Positions 36,468 to 45,779 of a DNA stretch of 64,000 bases are shown here, piece by piece. Under the pieces are notes generated by a model. That model was not told where the DNA came from and did not search any database. It saw only the letters and a program-made list of their open reading frames with translations. A program made the position numbers and the translations under genes. Origin of the DNA: JAGVPT01 sp963827085 (lineage in GTDB: Bacteria > Bacteroidota > Ignavibacteria > UBA10030 > UBA8401); NCBI GenBank assembly GCA_963827085.1, contig CAWGZY010000002.1:62001-126000 (forward strand), read 5' to 3'. Numbering within the stretch: position 1 is the stretch's first letter; the number at the start of each line of letters is the position of its first letter.

Positions 36468-37503
36468 TCAATCCTTCGGAGCTGTTGTCGCGTAATGATT
36501 GTTCAATATGAAAATTGATTCTTTTGTTTACCATTTCTTCGGCACGCAAGATCATATTCCTAATCGCTTTCGGCGTCGAACTTCCGTGGCCGATGATCGT
36601 CACGCCGTTCACTCCGAGCAGCGGCACCCCGCCGAATTCCTGGTAATCAAAGTCTTTAAAAATCTTCTTCAGCGGATTTCTCAGCAAACCCATCAGGACT
36701 CTTTGGACCGGCCCTTCCGCCGCATAGTTTTTAAATTTTACTTTCAGGAACGAAGGGACGCTTTCAGCAAATTTCAGGAGGACGTTGCCCAAAAAACCAT
36801 CACACACAACAACGTCGGCTTTGCCCTGCAGAATATCTCTCCCCTCGATATTACCGATGAAATTGATTCTATTTTTGCCGGCCATGAATTTCGCATACGC
36901 CTCTTTCGTTAGTTCGTCTCCCTTTGATTCCTCTTCGCCGACATTCAGCAATCCAACCCGTGGATTTTTCTTCATGAAAACGTATTCCGAATAAATGCTC
37001 CCCATCACTCCGAACTCAAAAAGGAAATGCGGTTTGCAGTCTGTGACAGCGCCCGCATCGACAATCAGCGTCGGTCCGGTTTCGGACGGAAATATCGCTG
37101 CGACTGTCGGGCGGCTCACCCCTCGAATTCTTCCAAGCAACAGGGTCGATGCCGCTGTTACCGCGCCGGTATTTCCCGCGCTGACGAATGCGTCTGCCCT
37201 TTTTTCCTTATGAAGCATCACACCGACGACCAGCGACGAATCGGGCTTTTGCTTTAACGCTACGACCGGCGAGTCATTCATGTCAATCACGTCATGTGCC
37301 GGAACAACGGAGAGTGAAAGCCCGCCAGTATTTGTCTTCGCGAGTTCGGACCTAATTGCTTCCTCTCTTCCGACAAGGACAACTTCAAATCTGTTGCCGG
37401 TCTGGCGCAACACTTCGACCGCACCTTGCACTTCATTGTGAGGCGCAAAATCCCCCCCCATCGCATCGATAGCAATCCGCAGTTTTCCATCTGCGTGGCT
37501 CAA
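36460..37503 (-). CDS. plsX: Phosphate acyltransferase PlsX
   Basis: 347 residues if started at the TTG at 37503, which has GGTGG upstream; the longer frame to 37671 runs into rpmF and is not PlsX-like, and no ATG lies in a better place. It makes acyl-phosphate from acyl-ACP for glycerolipid synthesis. Seen: RIAIDAMGGDFAP at the start, VSAGNTGAVTAASTLLLGRI, LIVDAGAVTDCKP, and VVCDGFLGNVLLKFAE. The position between rpmF and fabH is the common bacterial order. Confidence 0.9.
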   Translation of the reverse strand: MSHADGKLRIAIDAMGGDFAPHNEVQGAVEVLRQTGNRFEVVLVGREEAIRSELAKTNTGGLSLSVVPAHDVIDMNDSPVVALKQKPDSSLVVGVMLHKEKRADAFVSAGNTGAVTAASTLLLGRIRGVSRPTVAAIFPSETGPTLIVDAGAVTDCKPHFLFEFGVMGSIYSEYVFMKKNPRVGLLNVGEEESKGDELTKEAYAKFMAGKNRINFIGNIEGRDILQGKADVVVCDGFLGNVLLKFAESVPSFLKVKFKNYAAEGPVQRVLMGLLRNPLKKIFKDFDYQEFGGVPLLGVNGVTIIGHGSSTPKAIRNMILRAEEMVNKRINFHIEQSLRDNSSEGLNG

Positions 37504-37574
37504 AGCATTTCCACCGACATTATGGCTGAATGTTTCGACGACAATCGTTTGCGAGCAACCGGCAGCTCGATATG

Positions 37575-37757
37575 CTACGCTTCTTTCGGGATGATAATCG
37601 AACGGCCGTTGTAGTAGCCGCAGTTTGGACACGCCCGGTGCAGGAGTTTTGGCTCGCGGCAATTCGGGCATTCCGCTAACGACGGCACCGTAGCTTTATA
37701 GTGTGTGCGACGCTTTCGGCCGCGAGTTTTTGAATGGCGGCGTTTCGGGTTTGGCAT
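37575..37757 (-). CDS. rpmF: 50S ribosomal protein L32
   Basis: 60 residues. N-terminal PNPKRRHSKTRGRKRRTH is the L32 hallmark. A zinc ribbon follows (CPNC at ~31-34 and CPNCGYY at ~44-50), so this is the zinc-binding form rather than the Cys-less paralogue. It lies 22 bases after the DUF177 gene, as in many bacteria. Confidence 0.96.
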   Translation of the reverse strand: MPNPKRRHSKTRGRKRRTHYKATVPSLAECPNCREPKLLHRACPNCGYYNGRSIIIPKEA

Positions 37758-37779
37758 TGCGGTGATTCCTTATAATAAA

Positions 37780-38307
37780 TTAGTTCTTTTTCTTTAACAT
37801 TGAAACTTCAACAAGCCCCGCAAGCTTGTTCCAACGCGAATCGACTTCGCGGGGACCACAATCACAAATGCCGTCGGCAGTGTGATTCAAATTTTTCCCG
37901 CATCGCTGGCACAACCCTGCACAATCTTCCCTGCAAAGCAATTTCAGCGGAACTGCAAGAAGCGCGCTATCGCGCACGGCGTCGGAAATATCAATAATAT
38001 TGGTATCCGGCGTCAGCATCCGGACATCTTCATCTCGCTCTTTGGAGTGATCCGGAACGTCCCAAACATAGACCAACTGGAACGCTGGAGAAATTTCTTT
38101 TTTAAATTCATCCAAACATCTATCACACTGAAACGATGCATTCGACGTTACACGAGCCCGGAGAAAAATCTGGCGGGTCGATTTTTCAAGCGTCGCACGG
38201 ACGGTAACGTCGCCGATGAAATTCTCTTGCAACTCGAGCTCGACAGCCTTTTTTGACAATTCATATTCGTGCGTTCCCTGTGAAAGATTCGATATGTTGA
38301 TTTTCAC
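37780..38307 (-). CDS. DUF177 (YceD-like) protein
   Basis: 175 residues from a GTG at 38307 with GGAGGG five bases upstream. The family, called YceD/DUF177, nearly always precedes rpmF and is linked with 23S rRNA accumulation in E. coli and plants. Visible here: C-x2-C in QCDRCLDEF, then LLCREDCAGLCQRCGKNLN and CDCGPREVDSRWNKLAGL near the end. The paired cysteines probably bind a metal. First gene of the fatty-acid operon. Confidence 0.88.
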   Translation of the reverse strand: MKINISNLSQGTHEYELSKKAVELELQENFIGDVTVRATLEKSTRQIFLRARVTSNASFQCDRCLDEFKKEISPAFQLVYVWDVPDHSKERDEDVRMLTPDTNIIDISDAVRDSALLAVPLKLLCREDCAGLCQRCGKNLNHTADGICDCGPREVDSRWNKLAGLVEVSMLKKKN

Positions 38308-38414
38308 TGTTCCCTCCTGCTATTGCAGCATCGTCGTTCGGCTCTGCAGCGGATTTCCCTTCAAAATAGACCAAAATTGCCAAAAAATGAGCGTTTGCAT
38401 AAAAAAAACACGTT

Positions 38415-38443
38415 AAATATAGCCATATTGGAAGAGAGAGTCA
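38415..38443 (-). promoter_or_regulatory. Promoter for the DUF177-rpmF-fab operon
   Basis: On the minus strand TTGACT (38443-38438), a 17-base spacer and TATATT (38420-38415) form a near-consensus sigma-70 pair. It is about 108 bases before the DUF177 start and no other gene intervenes. Confidence 0.55.
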
Positions 38444-38480
38444 AGAATTCTACTTGGACCCGTTTACCGTGATAAAGAGT

Positions 38481-39968
38481 TTATCGTATTACCTTGTAGA
38501 GAGTGTAGTACGTCGTATCACTAATTGTGATACCCAACCCCGGAAACGTATTTGTCATGATCGGTAAAAGCGAAGAAGAAGCAAGACGCATCGGAACGGG
38601 AGAACGATCAATGACATAATCCGGGTGAATAAGAGAATCATATTTTTTTTGCAGCATCGCGTTGTCGTAGTCGAGGCCATGGAACGCCCTCCCGACTTCG
38701 GGCGTGATGAGACCTATGTCGCAAATGATTCGGTCTGAGTAGTAGCCGATAACTCCTACATCGGGAACAAAAACAAGAGCATTTTCTTCCGTATTATCCC
38801 GCAGCCATCGTCCCATTGGTTTAAGGCAATTGTTCATCCCTATAACAAAGGAATCTACGTGAGGCTTCACCACTCCCCAATAGAGAACTTCGTTCTGAGC
38901 AAACGTTAGAATAACTATCGTGAAGGTCAAGAAAAAAATTTTCTTCGGCGAAAGATGCAACGACCGGCAAAGAATTTGCATCCCATTGACACCACCGATT
39001 ATGAGGAATGGAAGGATGATGAGAAGATAGCGTGAGACAACTTCAACGCTGTCAACGACGTAAAAGATTGGAAGGAGAATAACCCATATCCAAAGAAAAT
39101 GCTTACCCTGCCATCCCGAACGGGAGTTGCGGGAAAAGAAACTTGCGGCAAATGCAACAATAAGCGGAAACTGGGTCGCCGCCAACAATTTAACAACCGT
39201 TGATATGGAGGGAAAAATTTCTCTTACACTCGGAAGACCGGTTGATTTCCCAAAATACGTGTTCGGAATAATCTGACCAAAATGGAAATAAGAAAAAGTC
39301 AGCCAGGACAGAACGACGCTCCCATAGCAAAGAAGGGGAACGAGGCGATCAGCGATGGATCGTTTACCGCCTGATGATTCGAGAAGAAATTTTAAATATA
39401 TGATGGCGAACAGGATTCCCCCTTCCGGTCTCGTCAATGTTAAACATCCAACCGCAAACGCGGACACAATCAAATAATTACGAAGGATAAGCCACACGGC
39501 GACAATCGAAAGCAAAACGGCTAAGGAACTCTCCATACCCGAGCTTGACCACCGAATAAACCATCCATCCAGCGAAAATAATGCCGCAGCGAGAAAAGCG
39601 TGCGTTTTGCTTTTCAGCACTTCAGTGGCGAGCAACTGTATCGCTGCTATTGAGAGGAAGGCAAATATGAAATCTGAGGATTTAGCCACGGCGTACGGAG
39701 TAAAGCCGATTTTCACTCCGCCTGCAATGAAAAGCGCCCAGAGAGGTCCAGTTGTCCCATAGCTTGGCGTACTACCGTTGAACGAAAACCCTTTACCCTG
39801 TGCGAGCTTCTTTGCATATTGAAGGTAGATGTATACATCGTCTGGAGTGTACTCGAAATGCAGTGCAACCAAACAGATAAACAGGGCAATACACACAAGC
39901 GCCGCATACGCAGAAAGCTTGTATAGATGGGGTCCCCACGTATTATCTCTTCCGGGAATATCCGCCAT
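38481..39968 (-). CDS. GT-C fold membrane glycosyltransferase (GT39/PMT-like)
   Basis: 495 residues with ten or more membrane segments. The first external loop carries the acidic pair typical of polyprenyl-phosphate-sugar-dependent GT-C enzymes (YTPDDVYIYLQYAKKLAQG) and is followed by FNGSTPSYGTTGPLWAL, as in the arabinofuranosyl/mannosyl transferases. The C-terminal ~120 residues are soluble (WLRDNTEENALVFVPDVGVIGYYSDR). It would transfer a sugar outside the inner membrane; donor and acceptor cannot be read. It stands alone on its strand. Confidence 0.7.
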   Translation of the reverse strand: MADIPGRDNTWGPHLYKLSAYAALVCIALFICLVALHFEYTPDDVYIYLQYAKKLAQGKGFSFNGSTPSYGTTGPLWALFIAGGVKIGFTPYAVAKSSDFIFAFLSIAAIQLLATEVLKSKTHAFLAAALFSLDGWFIRWSSSGMESSLAVLLSIVAVWLILRNYLIVSAFAVGCLTLTRPEGGILFAIIYLKFLLESSGGKRSIADRLVPLLCYGSVVLSWLTFSYFHFGQIIPNTYFGKSTGLPSVREIFPSISTVVKLLAATQFPLIVAFAASFFSRNSRSGWQGKHFLWIWVILLPIFYVVDSVEVVSRYLLIILPFLIIGGVNGMQILCRSLHLSPKKIFFLTFTIVILTFAQNEVLYWGVVKPHVDSFVIGMNNCLKPMGRWLRDNTEENALVFVPDVGVIGYYSDRIICDIGLITPEVGRAFHGLDYDNAMLQKKYDSLIHPDYVIDRSPVPMRLASSSLLPIMTNTFPGLGITISDTTYYTLYKVIR

Positions 39969-40021
39969 AATCTTTGATCAATATTTCGGCAGGAGTACTG
40001 CGATACGCGCTTGATGAAAAT
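39969..40021. other. Start of the 471-base spacer before dapB
   Basis: The stretch between the glycosyltransferase and dapB holds a possible decayed frame, a palindrome and a terminator-like hairpin, each listed separately. Nothing else was seen; no lysine riboswitch motif could be recognised. Confidence 0.5.
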
Positions 40022-40294
40022 ATGAAAGCTTCAATTCACTTACAAGCAGAAAAGGTTTGTGTCGGTAAAAAGTTTATTCTTGCCGGCCCCCCACTTGACA
40101 ACGAATGCATAATTGTGTTTATTACACGAGTCTTAGAGGAGCGGTACGCATGAGTAGCTGAAGCGAGAGTGGAACAGCTCGACGACCTTCAACGAAAGGG
40201 CAAGTACATCGTGCCGCCGAAAGTTGTGCGTATTGTTTCTGCAAGCAACTTGGGTTGCAGTGCGAAAAGCCTGCAAACTGTCATCCCGTTCTAA
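40022..40294 (+). pseudogene. Possible decayed small gene with an in-frame TGA
   Basis: From the ATG at 40022 the frame is open for 43 codons to TGA at 40151, then open again for 46 codons to TAA at 40292. The second part reads like protein (RVEQLDDLQRKGKY, VPPKVVRIVSASNLG). No family is recognised and no strong ribosome site precedes it. The chance that 90 codons hold only one stop is low but not negligible, so this is tentative. Confidence 0.22.
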
Positions 40295-40304
40295 GAGCGG
40301 GATG
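40282..40304. repeat. GC-rich palindrome resembling the tRNA-array hairpins
   Basis: CATCCCG (40282-40288) pairs with CGGGATG (40298-40304) around a 9-base loop. The arms and the following GAGCGCT recall the TCCCG...CGGGA palindromes in the partial tRNA copies near 55.3 kb, suggesting one dispersed family. Confidence 0.5.
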
Positions 40305-40381
40305 GAGCGCTAACGACGATCTGCGTTTACGTTCGGCGAACTGCTTCGGCAGGCGATACATTGTTTCATTCGATCGATCAG

Positions 40382-40415
40382 AAAAGTAGAGAGTCCAGCG
40401 CTCATCTACTTTTTT
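40382..40415 (+). terminator. Hairpin and T-tract 25 bases before dapB
   Basis: AAAAGTAGA (40382-40390) and TCTACTTTT (40405-40413) form a stem running into T residues. It is close to the dapB start, so it may be a leader attenuator; no gene upstream obviously needs it. Confidence 0.55.
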
Positions 40416-40439
40416 CATTTTAAGGCAAAGGGTTCACGA

Positions 40440-41177
40440 ATGAAGATCGCATTGCTCGGATACGGACGGATGGGAAAGGACGTCGAACAGGCTGCTACAG
40501 AACGAGGGCACACCATTGCCGCTCGTTACATGATCGAAGACCCGCTTCCGGAGATCAATAAAATTCCCGACGAAGTCAAAAATGTCCAGTGTGCCATTGA
40601 TTTCAGCGCGCCGGCCGCGACAGAATACCATATCCGTTCACTTGGACCGCTTCATATTCCGCTGGTCGTCGGCACGACGGGCTGGAATGACCGGCTCCCG
40701 ACGCTGCTTGAATTCATGCGTCAATGCGGAGGCACGATTATCTACGCCTCGAATTTTTCGGTCGGGGCAAACATTTTGTTCCACGCCGTGGCCGAAGCGT
40801 CGAAACTCATCGACCGATTTCCGGAGTACGACACCGCCATTCATGAAATTCACCATCGGCTGAAAAAAGATGCACCGAGCGGAACAGCCCTCAAACTCGC
40901 CGATACGATTCTTCGCAACGTCAAACGCAAGACTGCAATCGTGTCATCGCTCAACAACCGCCAGATTCAGCCGAGCGAATTGCTCGTATCGAGCAGCCGT
41001 GTAGGCGAAGTAGCAGGCACGCACTCCGTCGCTTTTGAATCGCCAGTCGATTCGATCCAAATCACTCACACTGCACATAACCGCCGCGGCTTTGCTTTGG
41101 GGGCCGTGCTGGCTGCGGAATGGCTGCAAGGAAGAACCGGCGTCTTCACTATGGAAGAATTTTTGTTCGATAAATAA
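40440..41177 (+). CDS. dapB: 4-hydroxy-tetrahydrodipicolinate reductase
   Basis: 245 residues. It reduces the DapA product in lysine and diaminopimelate synthesis. Nucleotide loop ALLGYGRMGKDVE, VVGTTGWNDR, NFSVGANILF, and the catalytic His/Lys block IHEIHHRLKKDAPSGTALKLA are present. First gene of dapB-dapA-dapD; the stop is 27 bases before dapA. Confidence 0.95.
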   Translation: MKIALLGYGRMGKDVEQAATERGHTIAARYMIEDPLPEINKIPDEVKNVQCAIDFSAPAATEYHIRSLGPLHIPLVVGTTGWNDRLPTLLEFMRQCGGTIIYASNFSVGANILFHAVAEASKLIDRFPEYDTAIHEIHHRLKKDAPSGTALKLADTILRNVKRKTAIVSSLNNRQIQPSELLVSSSRVGEVAGTHSVAFESPVDSIQITHTAHNRRGFALGAVLAAEWLQGRTGVFTMEEFLFDK

Positions 41178-41204
41178 TACTCTATCATCAAAGAAAGGTT
41201 CCTT

Positions 41205-42110
41205 ATGTCATCACAATTTTCATTCAAAGGAGTCGCCACCGCACTTGTCACGCCGATGCACAACCCTGATGGTGGCGTCGATGAACGAGCGCTTCGTGCA
41301 CTCGTCGATTTTCAAATTTCCAACGGTGTTAACGGATTGGTTCCATGCGGAACAACCGGCGAGAGCGCAACGCTAAACCATGCCGAGCATCATCATGTCA
41401 TGGACGTGGTCGTCGAGCAGGCGGCGGGCCGGGTTCCCGTCATTGTGGGTGCGGGAAGCAATTCAACGCATGAAGCCGTCTCTCTTACACAGCATGCCAG
41501 GGCGATCGGTGCGAACGCGGTACTCTCGATCGCGCCGTACTACAATAAGCCCACGCAGGAAGGTTTTTATCAGCACTATAAAGCGATTGTTGAGGCAGTC
41601 GATATCCCAATTTTCGTATACAATGTACCTGGAAGAACGGGGAGCAATATCAATGCAGAAACAACATTGCGTATTGCAGAGCTTCCCGGAGTTGCAGGGA
41701 TCAAAGAAGCATCGGGCAACATGGGACAGGTCATGGAAATTCTTCGCCATCGCCGGACAAATTTTACCGTCCTTTCGGGCGACGATGCGCTGACGCTTCC
41801 CATGATCGCACTGGGTGCTGACGGAGCGATCTCCGTCGTGGCAAACGAAACACCCCGCCTTTTCTCTTCGATGGTCCGGCTCTGCCTGGAGGGAAATTTC
41901 TCCGAAGCACGGACAATCCACGAAGAGCTGCTCCAGCTTATGAACCTTAACTTCATCGAATCCAACCCGATCCCGGTCAAGGGTGCACTTGCGATCATGG
42001 GAATGATTGAAGAAGCGTACCGGCTTCCTCTTACTCCGATGTCATCCGAGCACCGGTTTGCCGTGCGGCGTGCGCTGGAAGAGCTTCACTTAATGGAAAC
42101 GCAACGATGA
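41205..42110 (+). CDS. dapA: 4-hydroxy-tetrahydrodipicolinate synthase
   Basis: 301 residues. It condenses pyruvate with aspartate semialdehyde. GTTGESATL at residues ~48-56, the Tyr in FVYNVPGRTGSNI, and the Schiff-base Lys in GVAGIKEASGNMGQV are intact. GAAAGGTTCC upstream gives a weak ribosome site. Its stop overlaps the dapD start by 4 bases. Confidence 0.95.
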   Translation: MSSQFSFKGVATALVTPMHNPDGGVDERALRALVDFQISNGVNGLVPCGTTGESATLNHAEHHHVMDVVVEQAAGRVPVIVGAGSNSTHEAVSLTQHARAIGANAVLSIAPYYNKPTQEGFYQHYKAIVEAVDIPIFVYNVPGRTGSNINAETTLRIAELPGVAGIKEASGNMGQVMEILRHRRTNFTVLSGDDALTLPMIALGADGAISVVANETPRLFSSMVRLCLEGNFSEARTIHEELLQLMNLNFIESNPIPVKGALAIMGMIEEAYRLPLTPMSSEHRFAVRRALEELHLMETQR

Positions 42111-42952
42111 ACATTTCGCCCGAAACGCTTCCATCGATTATTGAAAAACTTTCTTCGTCAGACAACGGCGAAGACCGCAGCTTTGAAGAGAACGTGTTCG
42201 CCGTTTTCATTTCCCTTCTTGACAACGGAAGTATTCGGGCAGCGGAAAAAATCGACGGAAACTGGCAGGTGCATGCGTGGGTAAAAAAAGGGATTCTGCT
42301 CGGATTCAAGCTTGGCGCACTCCGGAAGGTCCCGGCTTCGAGTCCGTTTTCATTTTTCGACAAACATACCTATCCAACAAAAGAATTGTCGGTGGAAAAC
42401 AACGTGCGCATCGTCCCCGGCGGGACATCAGTCCGGCGCGGTGCGTACCTCGCCCCCGGCGTTATCATGATGCCGCCGTCGTACGTCAATGTCGGCGCAT
42501 ATATCGGCAAAGGAACGATGATCGACTCGCACGCTCTTGTCGGATCGTGCGCGCAAATCGGGGAAAGGATTCACATCAGCGCTGCTGCACAGATCGGCGG
42601 AGTGCTCGAACCGGTCAATGCGCTACCGGTGATCATTGAGGACGACGTCATGGTTGGAGGTAATTGCGGAATTTATGAAGGGGCTATCGTTAGAAAAAGG
42701 GCGGTCATAGGCGCTGGAGTTCTCCTCACAGGTTCTACACCCGTCTACGATTGTGTCAACGAAGTGATCATCCGCAAATCAGATTCCGGTTCATTGATTA
42801 TCCCCGAGAATGCTGTTGTTGTCGCCGGCTCGCGCGGCATTGCAACCGACTTTGGACGCGCCAACGGTTTGAGTCTTTACACTCCGCTGATAGTGAAATA
42901 CCGGGATTCCCGAACCGATGCTCGGACAGCACTCGAGGATGCTCTCCGCTAA
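42107..42952 (+). CDS. dapD: Tetrahydrodipicolinate N-succinyltransferase
   Basis: 281 residues. A hexapeptide-repeat enzyme of the succinylase branch of lysine synthesis. Helical N-terminus, then left-handed beta-helix: RRGAYLAPGVIMMPPSYVNV, GTMIDSHALVGSCAQIG, AAQIGGVLEPVNALPVIIED. The order and the length favour DapD over the acetylating DapH. ATGA overlap with dapA shows translational coupling. Confidence 0.92.
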   Translation: MNISPETLPSIIEKLSSSDNGEDRSFEENVFAVFISLLDNGSIRAAEKIDGNWQVHAWVKKGILLGFKLGALRKVPASSPFSFFDKHTYPTKELSVENNVRIVPGGTSVRRGAYLAPGVIMMPPSYVNVGAYIGKGTMIDSHALVGSCAQIGERIHISAAAQIGGVLEPVNALPVIIEDDVMVGGNCGIYEGAIVRKRAVIGAGVLLTGSTPVYDCVNEVIIRKSDSGSLIIPENAVVVAGSRGIATDFGRANGLSLYTPLIVKYRDSRTDARTALEDALR

Positions 42953-43024
42953 CAGCAACACGGAGAGACAGTGAAAGCTCGCGTCGCAGGAGCAGCCGGT
43001 GGATAATGTGCGGGTGAAAAAATT

Positions 43025-43312
43025 CTATACCTTCTCCTCAATTGCCGGCTGATCTGCTGGGGGCGCGATCAACAATTCATCCTGAACATAATCCACTGTT
43101 TCCATCAATGCATCCGCAAACTTGTCAAAATCCTCCTTATACAAAAAGATTTTGTGTTTCTCGTATTCCTCTTCGCCGACTCTCTTGCTTTCCGTAATTG
43201 TGATGTAAAAATCTTTTTCAGATTTCGTGGCTTTTACATCGAAAAAATACGTGCGTTTCCCTGCACGTACGCGTTTTGTAAAAATCTCATCTTTGTAAGT
43301 TGAATTTTCCAA
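43025..43312 (-). CDS. DUF3276 (PUR-like nucleic-acid-binding) protein
   Basis: 95 residues from a TTG at 43312, placed by AAAGGAGG nine to ten bases upstream. The fold is the bacterial PUR domain (KDEIFTKRVRAGKRTYFFDV, then DFYITITESKR and HKIFLYKEDFDKFADAL), as in Borrelia BpuR, which binds DNA and RNA. The family is frequent in Bacteroidota. Its targets here are unknown; no cotranscribed partner was seen. Confidence 0.85.
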   Translation of the reverse strand: MENSTYKDEIFTKRVRAGKRTYFFDVKATKSEKDFYITITESKRVGEEEYEKHKIFLYKEDFDKFADALMETVDYVQDELLIAPPADQPAIEEKV

Positions 43313-43441
43313 ATTAAGAACCTCCTTTGCGTGAGAATTATATATTGTTCGTTTTGCGCGGTTTATATTTTGACACGGTCATCGCGCTGCACACCCTGGC
43401 AGTTTGCCCGCATGGACGCAACGACAAAGACTACCGTTTTT

Positions 43442-45706
43442 TTATCTCCTCAGAAGCGCAACTTTCGCTGTTGAGACTTGATTCCCGTTATCGGCGTAGG
43501 CAACGATGATGTACACTCCGCTCCCCACATTATTGCCGCGGGAATCCGTGCCATCCCAGAAAGCCCTTCCGCCGCCCTGTGCAGCAAATTCTTTGACGAG
43601 CGCCCCGGTGACATTGAGAATCTTTATCATCGCGTTATCAGCAAGACCTTTAATTGTGACTAAAGAATGGTCGGGAAGGATAAAGGGATTCGGTCCGATT
43701 TCAAGAGTCGACATTTTTTCCACCGTGCCGATCGTTGGAATTTCAAGGCTTGACAATCCTTTTCCTGTCCCGAAATATGCTATCCCCTGTTTCTCGTCGA
43801 AGGCAATAGAAAAAACGTTGTTGTCGACAAGTTTGCCATTGGTGTTTGCAACATTGTATTGTGCAATCAGCGATGATCCGTCGGGAGATAGAACGACAAC
43901 GCCCGTCTGCAAAGCGACCCATTTATTGTTCAGCGGGTCAACTGCTATTGTGTTGATGAATTGCCCCTCTATGGCACCCAATAGTACAATACTTATTTGA
44001 GAAGTCGGGGATGAGGGGTCTCCGATTATCGAGATGCCTTGATTTGATCCTAGCCATAAGCTGCCTGCATTGTCCTGCACAACACAGGTTACTTGTGTGC
44101 TTGCCAAGCCGTCAGATACTGCCAACTCACCCCAGTTGTCGCTGGCCAATCCGGAAACTGCACCTGCACCCATTTCATTATAGTAAACGCAGTGAAAGAT
44201 GATGTTTGATTCAAATCCGGGCAGGACATTGACAAACCACTTCGTCCCATAGCGATCAATCGTGGTGCCTAGAATCCAGTTAAATGAACTCCTCTCCGGC
44301 GTACGGATGGGTTCCCACGATGAATCAGGCCTCATCTCCCATAAGATATTTCCGCCCAAAGAGGCAAAGTTCGGCACCCACTCATTTCCTGATTGATCAT
44401 ATGCACACTGGCCTATGACAACATAATTGGGCTTAACCGTACCGACAAGACCGGGATTCTTGTCATCAAAAACGTGTACAAGATTACCTGCTGCATTAAC
44501 GACGGCAACGCCGCCGCCCCATGAACCAAACCATTTTGAATTATTCGGTCCAATGGCCGCGTTGAAATATTCGTTGGTTTTTAACTGCGGCATCGTGAGG
44601 GTATCATAATTCCTCCAACGGGTCCCATCGTAAGAACAAAAGCCTTTTCCATTCTGCCCCCCCGGCCCTGCAGATGCAGCCCAAACGATTCCGTTTTGAT
44701 CGACCACAACGGAATTGAAGACATTGGATGCGGGACTATTGACAATGAGCTGAGCCCATTGAGATGTTCCGCTATTCAGAATACCGATGCCTGCTTCCTG
44801 AAATCCGACGAACACGCGATTGGATGAATCGCTGGCGGCACAGGTAATGGTCGCCGGAGCAGCTCCGCTGTACGGCAATAGAGTATTAGCGGAAGATAGT
44901 TCGACTATGCTGTTCGTACTAGCGATATAAAGCACCGATGCAATATTCATCAGTGCAATTGCTGTTTGCGGCGTCCCCGGGAGAATCTGCCACGTACCAT
45001 TTTGATACACATAGACTCCAGAGTTGGTGCCGGCATACACGCTGCCGTAACAAACGGTAATGGCATTCACCGCCGCAGGAGTTGCGAATGAATTCCATGA
45101 CACTGGGGCAGCCAGGTTCGACGCACCAGGATTCGAAACAGCCAGACCGCTTGAAGTCCCCACATAGATTCTTCCGTTAAAGACGGTTGCACATGTTACA
45201 TTTGGTTGTGAGAACGTCCCAAAGTTTTCGTACGTGTCGCCAAATTCAAATCTTGAAATCGAAAAAACGCTGACGCCGAACGCTGTACCTATGTACATTG
45301 TATCGCCGTAAGCGGTAAACGAATTGATCATTTTTTGAGTTTGCTGGGAGAGAGCAATATCGCTGATATTTTTCCAGGAATTTGTCGCGGGGGAATAAAT
45401 ATCTATCTCGCCTGAAGATTCACCGACCCATACCGAACCATACTTGTCCAATCCAACGGCAGAAACATCATTACCAGTTAATCCTTCTGAATTTGTGAAT
45501 TTCTCAAAAGCGGAGTCTGCCTGAGTGTATCGAAGAATACCGCCGCTTGTACCGATCCACACCGCATTTCGAGCGCAGACGAGTCCAACAACATTAGTCA
45601 TATCGGTATAATTTTTCCAATCACCGATTCCGGCGCTCGCGATGTTAAAAATGCCCGCCATTCCAATCCACCACAATGGCAACCAAACAAAACAATTCTT
45701 TTTCAT
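43442..45706 (-). CDS. PorZ-like beta-propeller protein with type IX-style C-terminal domain
   Basis: 754 residues from the ATG at 45706, with AGGAG six bases upstream; signal peptide near residues 1-26. A long series of propeller blades follows: VWIGTSGGILRY, VWVGESSGEIDIY, MYIGTAFGVSVF, IYVGTSSGLAVS and VYAGTNSGVYVY. The last ~80 residues are a FlgD-like/T9SS sorting domain (IGPNPFILPD to GSGVYIIVAYADNGNQVSTAKVALL). This layout matches PorZ and the two-component-regulator-propeller secreted proteins of Bacteroidota. PorZ helps deliver LPS to secreted cargo; whether this protein does so is inference. Confidence 0.75.
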   Translation of the reverse strand: MKKNCFVWLPLWWIGMAGIFNIASAGIGDWKNYTDMTNVVGLVCARNAVWIGTSGGILRYTQADSAFEKFTNSEGLTGNDVSAVGLDKYGSVWVGESSGEIDIYSPATNSWKNISDIALSQQTQKMINSFTAYGDTMYIGTAFGVSVFSISRFEFGDTYENFGTFSQPNVTCATVFNGRIYVGTSSGLAVSNPGASNLAAPVSWNSFATPAAVNAITVCYGSVYAGTNSGVYVYQNGTWQILPGTPQTAIALMNIASVLYIASTNSIVELSSANTLLPYSGAAPATITCAASDSSNRVFVGFQEAGIGILNSGTSQWAQLIVNSPASNVFNSVVVDQNGIVWAASAGPGGQNGKGFCSYDGTRWRNYDTLTMPQLKTNEYFNAAIGPNNSKWFGSWGGGVAVVNAAGNLVHVFDDKNPGLVGTVKPNYVVIGQCAYDQSGNEWVPNFASLGGNILWEMRPDSSWEPIRTPERSSFNWILGTTIDRYGTKWFVNVLPGFESNIIFHCVYYNEMGAGAVSGLASDNWGELAVSDGLASTQVTCVVQDNAGSLWLGSNQGISIIGDPSSPTSQISIVLLGAIEGQFINTIAVDPLNNKWVALQTGVVVLSPDGSSLIAQYNVANTNGKLVDNNVFSIAFDEKQGIAYFGTGKGLSSLEIPTIGTVEKMSTLEIGPNPFILPDHSLVTIKGLADNAMIKILNVTGALVKEFAAQGGGRAFWDGTDSRGNNVGSGVYIIVAYADNGNQVSTAKVALLRR

Positions 45707-45779
45707 GCACAACTCCTGTTCCTGTTCATCATTGAGAAACGATCAAGCGGTAGCATTTTCCGTAGTAACATGTGCCTGC

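Noticed and set aside
37504..37671. N-terminal extension of plsX
   Set aside because: It overlaps rpmF in another frame and is unlike PlsX.
40151..40153. TGA read as selenocysteine
   Set aside because: No SECIS-like hairpin or selenoprotein family match; simple decay is more likely.
40154..40439. Lysine riboswitch before dapB
   Set aside because: None of the conserved L-box motifs could be found; only a simple hairpin is present.
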